From positions 1-5,012 of the forward strand of contig JAFPNP010000345.1 of the NCBI GenBank assembly GCA_017411125.1: a DNA stretch of 5,012 bases, given 5' to 3'. Position 1 is the first letter of the stretch. Each line of letters begins with the position of its first letter. Of the stretch, positions 1 to 5,012 are shown in pieces. The translations under genes and the position numbers were made by a program. Below the pieces are notes generated by a model. That model had not been told where the DNA came from. It made no database searches and saw only the letters and a list, made by a program, of their open reading frames with translations. Source of the stretch: Kiritimatiellia bacterium (GTDB lineage: Bacteria; Verrucomicrobiota; Kiritimatiellia; RFP12; UBA1067).

Positions 1-1
1 A

Positions 2-1165
2 ATCAAGGTCGTCGCGGCGGCGGACTTCTTCATCGGCAAGGCGAAGGCCGTGGCGAAGAAGTACGGCTTCGACGAGAAGTTCGCTTTCGGCGGCGCGTGC
101 GGCTACAAGCAGGTGATGGCGAGCGACGCGGACATCGTGATCCTCACCACGCCCCTCGCGTTCCGTCCAGTACACACGATGGCGGCGGTGCAGACCGGCA
201 AGCACGTATTCGCCGAGAAGGGCGTGGCCGTGGACGGCCCCGGCGTGCGTCTCATGATCGCCGCCTCGAAGCTCGCTCGCGAGAAGGGGCTCACGATCGT
301 GGCCGGTACCCAGCGCCGCCACTCGCGCGCCTATCGTCTGATCGCGGACGCTCTCCAGAAGGGCATCGTGAGTCCGATCATCGGTGGCAATGTCTATTGG
401 AACAGCGCGGTGCCGTGGGTGCGTCCGCGCGCGGCCGGCATGAGCAACGCGGAGTATCTCTGCAACAACTGGCTCAACTTCACCGAGCTTTCCGGCGACC
501 ACATCTGCGAGCAGCACGTCCACAACATCGACATCGCGAACTGGTACATCGGACGCTTCCCGAAGAGCGCGCTCGGGTTTGGCGCGCGCATGCGCCGCAT
601 CTCCGGCAACCAGTACGACTTCTTCAGCATCGACTTCGACTATGGCGAGGGCGTACACATCCATTCCATGTGCCGCCAGATCGACGGCTGCTCGGGCGGC
701 GGCGTGGGCGAGGTGTTCCGTACCAAGGACTCCGTGATCTCCGCCGGACACGCTGTGCGCATGCTCGGCTCCAACAAGAAACTCGAACTCAAGGGCGATT
801 TCAAGGACGGCGCGCCCACTACGGTCGAGCACTGGGACCTGTTGCGCTCCATCATGAAGACCGGCCCGTACTTCAACGAGGGCGAGCAGGTCGCCATGTC
901 CACCGCCTGCGCGATCATCGGCCGCATCTCCTGCTATACGGGACAGATCGTTTCCATGGCGTCGATCCTCACGGACGAGAAAAGCCGCTTCTACAACATG
1001 GAATGTCTGCCGCGCGCGGTCGACTTCGAGAAGGGCGACGTGGAAATGCCCGCGATCGGCGACAACGAGTGGGCGTTGCCCGGCAGGGGCTGGCGCGAAC
1101 TACCCAAGGGCGTGCCGGCTTCCAACAAGGCCACGCAGGGCGCTCCGCAGGGATACAAGGTTTGA
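2..1165 (+). CDS. Gfo/Idh/MocA-family NAD(P)-dependent oxidoreductase, 5'-truncated
   Basis: This is the C-terminal 387 residues of a predicted dehydrogenase; the start lies before the window. The open frame runs from base 2, so the GTG at 50 is an internal Val and not a start. The visible part begins in the Rossmann fold at its second strand (IKVVAAADF), so the GxGxxG nucleotide loop is missing. Next come the 'DIVILTTP' strand and 'GKHVFAEKG' (Lys at 218-220), matching the family's EKP motif, whose Lys is usually catalytic. 'AGTQRRH' follows, then the C-terminal alpha/beta domain with 'GDHICEQHVHNID', where His at 521-523 matches the family's active-site His. The tail is rich in Gly, Pro and Lys. 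Members oxidise or reduce sugars, inositols and related polyols. The substrate cannot be read from the sequence, and a Tat signal, frequent in PVC relatives, cannot be checked here. Oddity: Gly replaces Pro in EKP. The family call is firm; the function is open. Confidence 0.93.
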   Translation: MKVVAAADFFIGKAKAVAKKYGFDEKFAFGGACGYKQVMASDADIVILTTPLAFRPVHTMAAVQTGKHVFAEKGVAVDGPGVRLMIAASKLAREKGLTIVAGTQRRHSRAYRLIADALQKGIVSPIIGGNVYWNSAVPWVRPRAAGMSNAEYLCNNWLNFTELSGDHICEQHVHNIDIANWYIGRFPKSALGFGARMRRISGNQYDFFSIDFDYGEGVHIHSMCRQIDGCSGGGVGEVFRTKDSVISAGHAVRMLGSNKKLELKGDFKDGAPTTVEHWDLLRSIMKTGPYFNEGEQVAMSTACAIIGRISCYTGQIVSMASILTDEKSRFYNMECLPRAVDFEKGDVEMPAIGDNEWALPGRGWRELPKGVPASNKATQGAPQGYKV

Positions 1166-1170
1166 TTGGC

Positions 1171-1215
1171 ATGGAACGGAAGAAAACGTCAAAGGGGGTT
1201 GCTGAAGAAAGATGA
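1171..1215 (+). other. Possible 14-codon leader minicistron before citrate synthase
   Basis: An ATG at 1171 opens a 14-residue frame, MERKKTSKGVAEER. Its TGA (1213-1215) overlaps the citrate synthase ATG (1212-1214) as ATGA, the same junction type seen at the next two gene boundaries. If translated, it could couple ribosomes onto the citrate synthase start. Its own ribosome binding site is weak (AAGG at 1157-1160, ten bases before the ATG, inside the end of the oxidoreductase gene). The peptide is strongly charged and has no recognisable attenuator pattern such as repeated regulatory codons. A 45-base frame of this kind can easily arise by chance, so this is a candidate only. Confidence 0.2.
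1191..1211 (+). promoter_or_regulatory. Ribosome binding region of citrate synthase
   Basis: Two purine-rich stretches precede the ATG at 1212. AAAGGGGG at 1191-1198 is the better anti-16S match but sits 13 bases away, rather far. GAAGAAAG at 1204-1211 touches the start codon. An in-frame TGA at 1203-1205 makes 1212 the first possible ATG, so the start is well set despite the untypical spacing. Confidence 0.5.
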
Positions 1216-2564
1216 TCGATCCGGTTTGGCTAAAGGCGCACGCTGACGATGTGCGGCGGGTAGATGCAATCGACCCGGCGTTGTACCAGAGGTACAGCGT
1301 CAAGCGCGGGTTGCGCAATTCAGACGGCACGGGCGTGCTGGTGGGTCTCACGACCATCGGCAACGTGCATGGCTACGTCGTTTCCGAGGGCGAGAAACAG
1401 GCCGTTCCGGGCCAGCTCTTCTACCGCGGCGTGGACGTCGTGGACCTCGTGCGGGCCTGCGAGCGTGAAAAGCGTTTCGGGTTCGAGGAATGCGCCTATC
1501 TGCTGCTCTTCGGATCGCTTCCCACCGCCGCGCAGCTCGCGGAGTGGGAGACGCTTCTGGCCGAATACCGCCGTCTGCCCGACGGCTTCAAGGAGAACGC
1601 GATCATCCACGCGCCGGGCATGGACCTGATGAACTCCATCGCCCGCGCCGTGCTCACGGCATACACCTACGACAGCACTCCCGACCTGCTCGACATTGAG
1701 ACCAACCTCCGCCAGGCGGTGGAGCTCATCGGCGGCTTTCCGACCATTGCGGCATACGCCTACCAGGCGAAGGCGCACTACCACCTCGGAAGGTCGCTCA
1801 TGCTCCGCTACCCCGATCCGACGCACGGCACGGCGGAGAACATCCTCACCCTGATACGCGAGGACGGCCGCTACACCAGGCTGGAGGCGGAGACGCTGGA
1901 CCTTGCGCTGATACTGCACGCGGAGCACGGAGGCGGCAACAACTCAAGCTTCGTCACGCACGTCGTCACGTCTTCGTTCTCCGACATGTACTCCACCGTC
2001 GCCGCCGCCACGCTCTCGCTCAAGGGCAGCCGCCACGGCGGCGCGAACCTGCGCACCATGCGGCAGATGGCGGAGATGAAGCGCAACGTGCGCAAGTGGA
2101 CGGACTCCGGCGAAGTGGCGGACTACATCGCGAAGATCGTCCGCCGCGAGGCCGGCGACGGCACCGGCCTCGTCTACGGCCTCGGCCACGCCGTCTACAC
2201 CATTTCCGACCCACGCGCCGTGCTGCTTAAGGAGAAGGCCAGGCAGCTTGCCGAGGCGAACGGGCGGCTCGACGAGTTCGCCCTCTACGAGGCGATAGAG
2301 ACGCTCGGGCCGGGCGTGATACAGAAGGTGCATCCTGGCGCGCGCGACGTCTGCGCCAACGTGGACCTCTACAGTGGATTCGTCTACGACATGCTCGGCA
2401 TCCCGCAGGATCTCTACACGCCGCTCTTCGCCGTCGGGCGCGTCGTCGGCTGGTGCGCGCACAGGATGGAGGAACTGACGAACGCCGGCCCGATAATCCG
2501 CCCCGCCTACAAGCCTGTCTACAAGGGCGTGCGTCCCTACGAGCCGCTGGAGGCTCGCGGATGA
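1212..2564 (+). CDS. gltA: Citrate synthase (Si-type)
   Basis: This 450-residue cytoplasmic enzyme condenses acetyl-CoA with oxaloacetate to citrate, the entry step of the TCA cycle. The whole fold is present. The residues corresponding to the pig enzyme's active site can be placed: His239 in HAEHGGGNN (pig His238), His275 in SRHGGAN (His274), His326 in GHAVYTISDPRA (His320), Arg335 (Arg329), Asp385 in NVDLYSG (Asp375), Arg410 in FAVGRVVGW (Arg401) and probably Arg430 in IIRP (Arg421'). The N-terminus has YSVKRGLRNSDGTGVLVGL and 'GQLFYRGVDVVDL', typical of the roughly 450-residue clostridial/PVC branch; it is somewhat longer than E. coli GltA. A 2-methylcitrate synthase activity cannot be excluded from sequence, but no prp genes are adjacent. 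The start at 1212 is the first ATG after an in-frame stop. The 3' end overlaps xseA by four bases, so the two are probably co-transcribed and coupled. No residue that I expect is missing. Confidence 0.95.
   Translation: MIDPVWLKAHADDVRRVDAIDPALYQRYSVKRGLRNSDGTGVLVGLTTIGNVHGYVVSEGEKQAVPGQLFYRGVDVVDLVRACEREKRFGFEECAYLLLFGSLPTAAQLAEWETLLAEYRRLPDGFKENAIIHAPGMDLMNSIARAVLTAYTYDSTPDLLDIETNLRQAVELIGGFPTIAAYAYQAKAHYHLGRSLMLRYPDPTHGTAENILTLIREDGRYTRLEAETLDLALILHAEHGGGNNSSFVTHVVTSSFSDMYSTVAAATLSLKGSRHGGANLRTMRQMAEMKRNVRKWTDSGEVADYIAKIVRREAGDGTGLVYGLGHAVYTISDPRAVLLKEKARQLAEANGRLDEFALYEAIETLGPGVIQKVHPGARDVCANVDLYSGFVYDMLGIPQDLYTPLFAVGRVVGWCAHRMEELTNAGPIIRPAYKPVYKGVRPYEPLEARG
2549..2553 (+). promoter_or_regulatory. 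Shine-Dalgarno site that decides the xseA start
   Basis: GGAGG lies seven bases before the ATG at 2561, an ideal spacing, and sits inside the last codons of citrate synthase. It favours 2561 over the in-frame ATG at 2453, which would add 36 residues of low-complexity Arg-rich sequence overlapping citrate synthase and unlike any XseA N-terminus. Confidence 0.8.
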
Positions 2565-3847
2565 CGGATGCCGCAGATGGCAAGACGCCGCCGGGACGGA
2601 TATTCTCCGTCACGGCGCTCACCCGGTCCATCCGCAAAAACCTCCTTGCCAACAACGAGAAGCTGGCCGGAACGTGGATCGAGGGCGAAATCTCCGGCAA
2701 CAAGATATACAGTTCCGGGCATCGCTATTTTACGCTGAAGGACGCCGACGCGGCGATTTCGTGCGTCCTTTTTTCTTTCTGCCTTCCGCACTGCGACGAA
2801 GCGTTCCGCGCCGCGCTCAGGAACGGCGAGAACGCGGCAAACGGCCTGAAGGTGCAGGTAGAAGGGGAGCTGGACCTCAACATGTCGAGGGGGCAGTACT
2901 CCTTCAAGGTGCGGCGTCTGCGCATTGCGGGCCAGGGCGACAGGATGGCCGCGTTCAACGCGCTCAAGGCCAAGCTCGAGGCCGAGGGACTGAACAAGCT
3001 CGACCATCCTGAACTGCGCAGGCGCCTCCCGTTTCTCCCGCGTCGCATCGCCATCGTCACGTCTCCTTCGGGCGCGGTCATACACGACATGTGCAATGTC
3101 ATCACGCGCCGCTTCCCCAATGTGGAGATACGCCTTTTCCCGGTGAAGGTCCAGGGCGAAGGGGCTGCGGCGGAGATCGTCGGCGGGATAGAGTTTTTCA
3201 ACACGAGCGCGTGGGTGCCGGACATCATGATCGTCGGCCGCGGAGGCGGATCGGCGGACGACCTATGGACTTTCAACGAGGAGCAGGTCGTGCGCGCTGT
3301 GGCGTCGGCGAAGGTGCCTGTGATAAGCGCCGTGGGGCACGAGTCTGACGTGACGCTTTGCGACTACGTCGCCGATCTCCGCGCCGGAACGCCGTCCATC
3401 GCCGCCGAACGCGCCGTTCCTGTCAAGGCCGATCTCGAGGCGCGGGTACGCGATCTCGCGGTACGCGTGGAAAAAGCTCCGCGGCAGATGCATGAAACGC
3501 TGGTGCAGCGCGTGGACGACCTTTCGTTCCGCCTTGGGGCGCATTTGCAGGGGCTGGCGTCCCGCCACGAACGCCGTCTCCAGTCGGCGGGCCTGCGGCT
3601 GGTTCCGGCCATGAAGTCCGCGCTCCAGCGGGCGGAAAGCCGGCTGGGCGTCTGCACTGCCGGGCTGCGCCATCTTTCGCCGTATGGCGTGCTCGAGCGC
3701 GGATATTCCATCACGCTGGACGGGTCTGGGCGCGTCGTGCGCGGAATCAAAGGGCTTGCGGCCGGCGCACGCGTGACTACGCGCCTTGCGGACGGCGCCG
3801 TAGAGTCGGTGGTGGAGCGGGTTTTGAAGAAAGAAGGAGCCGCATGA
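2561..3847 (+). CDS. xseA: Exodeoxyribonuclease VII large subunit
   Basis: This 428-residue protein is the catalytic subunit of exonuclease VII, which degrades single-stranded DNA from both ends into oligonucleotides and works in the cytoplasm with several copies of XseB. Residues ~12-122 form the OB-fold that binds single-stranded DNA (FSVTALTRSIRKNL, WIEGEISG, SSGHRYFTLKDAD). The nuclease domain follows: LPFLPRRIAIVTSPSGAVIHD, VGRGGGSADDLWTFNEE, then SAVGHESDVTLCDYVADLRAGTPS. Asp176, Arg227, His260 and Asp263 correspond to E. coli Asp155, Arg205, His238 and Asp241, reported as essential. Residues ~285-365 are a heptad-like, charged helical stretch fitting the coiled-coil arm that binds XseB. 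The end carries the conserved LSPYGVLERGYSIT. Length is normal (E. coli 456). The start at 2561 overlaps the citrate synthase stop as ATGA. No xseB follows: the next gene is a phosphatase, so the small subunit must be encoded elsewhere. The gene appears intact. Confidence 0.96.
   Translation: MTDAADGKTPPGRIFSVTALTRSIRKNLLANNEKLAGTWIEGEISGNKIYSSGHRYFTLKDADAAISCVLFSFCLPHCDEAFRAALRNGENAANGLKVQVEGELDLNMSRGQYSFKVRRLRIAGQGDRMAAFNALKAKLEAEGLNKLDHPELRRRLPFLPRRIAIVTSPSGAVIHDMCNVITRRFPNVEIRLFPVKVQGEGAAAEIVGGIEFFNTSAWVPDIMIVGRGGGSADDLWTFNEEQVVRAVASAKVPVISAVGHESDVTLCDYVADLRAGTPSIAAERAVPVKADLEARVRDLAVRVEKAPRQMHETLVQRVDDLSFRLGAHLQGLASRHERRLQSAGLRLVPAMKSALQRAESRLGVCTAGLRHLSPYGVLERGYSITLDGSGRVVRGIKGLAAGARVTTRLADGAVESVVERVLKKEGAA
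3834..3839 (+). promoter_or_regulatory. Shine-Dalgarno site of the PP2C phosphatase gene
   Basis: AAGGAG lies four bases before the ATG at 3844, within the last codons of xseA. The spacing is slightly short but workable. Together with the ATGA overlap it supports 3844 as the start and coupled translation. Confidence 0.7.
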
Positions 3848-4656
3848 GCAGTTTTCTTGACAGGTTGAAGTCGTTGTTTGGAGGTGCGGATGCCGCCGAC
3901 GGACCGATGCATTTCGAGTTGGCGACGGTGACCGACCGCGGTCTTTCGAGGTCGGACAATCAGGATTCGTTCTTTGTCAATCGCCAGTCGTGCATTTTCG
4001 CCGTCGCGGACGGCATGGGAGGCGGGCAGGGCGGCGCCTTCGCAAGCGAGTGGATATGCGAGGAGTTGAAGAACCGGTTCGACGTGCCGGAGGGTTCCGC
4101 GTCTGGACTGCGCGTCGGCCTTGCAGACGAGGCTCTGCAGGCGGCGAACGCCAGGATACGCGAATATGCGGCGGCGAACGAGTTCAAGTCCATGGGATCC
4201 ACGGCGGTCGTTTTGATGGCCGATCCCGGCAAGCCGTCGCGCGCGGCGGTAGCGCACGTCGGCGACAGCCGCATCTATCGCTGGCGCAAGGGGAAGGGGA
4301 CGCTCCTCACGCGCGACCACACCGTGGGCAACGAGCTGGGGAGCGCCTTTGCCAACCAGTCGCAGGCCAAGTCGCTCCAGAGCAGACGCAACCCGCTTGC
4401 ACACGTCCTCACCCGCGCCGTCGGAATAGGATTCAAGGTGCGCGCAGAGTGGCGGAAGATAGACATCCATCCTGGCGACCGCTATCTTCTCTGCACGGAC
4501 GGGGTGCATGACGTGCTGAACGACGAACAGGTCGCGGCGCTTATGGGACGCGCCAAGACGCCGGCGCAGGCGGTTGCCGCAGTGACGGAAAAAGTCGTGG
4601 CTTGCGGCGCGCCGGACAACTACACCATCGTTTGCGTGTTTGCGGTGCGGGATTGA
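3844..4656 (+). CDS. PP2C-family serine/threonine protein phosphatase
   Basis: This 270-residue protein is a single PP2C (PPM) catalytic domain that removes phosphate from Ser/Thr residues using two or three Mn/Mg ions. The bacterial PP2C motifs appear in order: DRGLSRSDNQD (Arg36, Asn39, Asp41), AVADGMGGGQGG (metal-binding Asp56), SMGSTAVVL, AHVGDSRIYRW (Asp141), TRDHT, HVLTRAVG, GDRYLLCTDGVHDVL (metal-binding Asp219) and GAPDNYT (Asp258, Asn259). All expected metal ligands are present, so it should be active. There is no signal peptide, transmembrane segment or extra sensor domain. The first ~12 residues (MSSFLDRLKSLF) form a short amphipathic helix that might touch the membrane; this is inference. 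Such stand-alone enzymes (PrpC/Stp/PphA type) usually oppose Hanks-type kinases, but no kinase gene is visible here, so the target is unknown. It is translationally coupled to xseA through ATGA. The family call is firm; no specific symbol is justified. Confidence 0.95.
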   Translation: MSSFLDRLKSLFGGADAADGPMHFELATVTDRGLSRSDNQDSFFVNRQSCIFAVADGMGGGQGGAFASEWICEELKNRFDVPEGSASGLRVGLADEALQAANARIREYAAANEFKSMGSTAVVLMADPGKPSRAAVAHVGDSRIYRWRKGKGTLLTRDHTVGNELGSAFANQSQAKSLQSRRNPLAHVLTRAVGIGFKVRAEWRKIDIHPGDRYLLCTDGVHDVLNDEQVAALMGRAKTPAQAVAAVTEKVVACGAPDNYTIVCVFAVRD

Positions 4657-4675
4657 CCTGCAGCACCTTGTCAAA

Positions 4676-4680
4676 AAGGA
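4676..4680 (+). promoter_or_regulatory. Shine-Dalgarno site of lepB
   Basis: AAGGA lies ten bases before the ATG at 4691 in the 34-base gap after the phosphatase stop. The gap shows no hairpin followed by a T-run, so there is no terminator, and lepB is probably read from the same transcript. Confidence 0.6.
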
Positions 4681-4690
4681 AGTGATTACG

Positions 4691-5012
4691 ATGTTCGCAA
4701 TGCCGTTTACGAAAGCAGCAAGAGAGAAAAAAAGACTGAAAGCGGTTCTGAGAGCCGCGCGGGAGTTCGTCTACGCCCACGAGGATCTGCCCGAGTTCGC
4801 GGGGACGGACGGCAGAATAGGCGAACTGCGCATGGCCATAGCGTCACGCGACGGGGAGAAGTGCGCCGAGCTGCTGGGAACGCTCGATCCGCCGAAGAGT
4901 TTCCAGGCGGGCCGGGAGTGGCTCGACGTGCTGGTGGTGTCGATTTCGGTCGCCATGGCGTTCCGCGCCTATTTCTACGAGCCGTTCAACATCCCGACCG
5001 GCTCCATGCAGC
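4691..5012 (+). CDS. lepB: Signal peptidase I, 3'-truncated by the window edge
   Basis: The visible 107 residues are the N-terminus of a type I signal peptidase, the inner-membrane Ser/Lys protease that cuts signal peptides from proteins exported by Sec or Tat. Residues 1-76 are a charged, mostly helical cytoplasmic region starting with a basic stretch (REKKRLK). A hydrophobic segment follows at ~78-95 (WLDVLVVSISVAMAFRAYF), the membrane anchor. Then comes YEPFNIPTGSMQ, the family's box B, in which Ser105 is the nucleophile of the SM motif. The catalytic Lys and later boxes lie beyond the window. The start at 4691 is supported by AAGGA ten bases upstream and by an AT-richer beginning of the gene. 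The N-terminal region before the first membrane segment is longer than in the Bacillus enzymes and, unlike E. coli LepB, has no extra membrane span ahead of it. I recall similar extensions in Verrucomicrobia/Lentisphaerae LepB. Confidence is high because the serine box is unmistakable. Confidence 0.93.
   Translation, partial: MFAMPFTKAAREKKRLKAVLRAAREFVYAHEDLPEFAGTDGRIGELRMAIASRDGEKCAELLGTLDPPKSFQAGREWLDVLVVSISVAMAFRAYFYEPFNIPTGSMQ

Noticed and set aside
50..52. GTG as a possible start of the oxidoreductase
   Set aside because: The frame stays open to base 2 and the preceding residues (IKVVAAADF) are the expected second strand of the Rossmann fold, so the gene simply begins outside the window.
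1162..1190. TTGATT as a possible -35 box for a citrate synthase promoter
   Set aside because: No acceptable -10 hexamer lies at 16-18 bases; the sequence there is AACGTC.
97..1215. 372-residue + strand frame overlapping the oxidoreductase
   Set aside because: Its translation is a low-complexity Arg/His/Gly-rich product typical of a shifted frame in GC-rich DNA, and the overlapping frame has clear Gfo/Idh/MocA motifs. Only its last 14 codons are kept as a minicistron candidate.
1320..1928. 202-residue - strand frame inside citrate synthase
   Set aside because: It is a Val/Arg/His-rich shadow of an intact conserved enzyme with no motif of its own.
2453..2560. Upstream ATG giving a 36-residue longer XseA
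   Set aside because: The added residues are unlike XseA and overlap citrate synthase, and a GGAGG with ideal spacing plus the ATGA junction points to 2561.
2768..2777. T-rich run inside xseA as a possible slippage site or frameshift
   Set aside because: The reading frame continues with conserved OB-fold and nuclease motifs on both sides, so no shift is needed.
3364..4674. 436-residue open frame on the - strand opposite xseA and the phosphatase
   Set aside because: It crosses two well-supported + strand genes, its translation is Arg/Ser/Pro-rich with no domain, and long antisense frames are expected in GC-rich genes with few A/T third positions.
4657..4690. Possible terminator between the phosphatase and lepB
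   Set aside because: I found no stem-loop followed by T residues; the only palindrome is a six-base CTGCAG.

Overview
The window looks like an ordinary chromosomal stretch of a GC-rich bacterium, with G or C at most third codon positions. All five protein-coding genes lie on the + strand with almost no space between them. I tentatively favour the PVC superphylum (Kiritimatiellota, Lentisphaerota or Verrucomicrobiota). The reasons are a Gfo/Idh/MocA oxidoreductase with the long GDH...EQHVHN motif common there, a clostridial-like 'HAEHGGGNN' citrate synthase, and a signal peptidase I with a long charged N-terminal region. This placement is inference from remembered family resemblance, not from a search.

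Layout: (1) 2-1165, the 5'-truncated end of a Gfo/Idh/MocA-family NAD(P)-dependent oxidoreductase. (2) 1166-1211, a 46-base gap that may hold a 14-codon minicistron ending in an ATGA overlap with the next gene. (3) 1212-2564, a complete Si-type citrate synthase with all expected active-site residues. (4) 2561-3847, xseA, the large subunit of exodeoxyribonuclease VII, complete, with an ATGA overlap with citrate synthase. (5) 3844-4656, a stand-alone cytoplasmic PP2C-type Ser/Thr phosphatase, again joined by ATGA. (6) 4691-5012, the N-terminal part of signal peptidase I (lepB). It is cut by the window edge two bases after its catalytic Ser-Met-Gln, and a 34-base gap with its own ribosome binding site precedes it.

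The last four genes appear to form one transcription unit. Two ATGA junctions suggest translational coupling from citrate synthase through xseA to the phosphatase. Their functions (TCA cycle entry, DNA end processing, protein dephosphorylation, protein export) do not form an obvious pathway, so this reads as a housekeeping operon. The oxidoreductase may belong to a separate upstream unit or be read through. I see no terminator, RNA gene, repeat, CRISPR array or mobile element. I also see no convincing evidence of a novel system; the findings are modest oddities.
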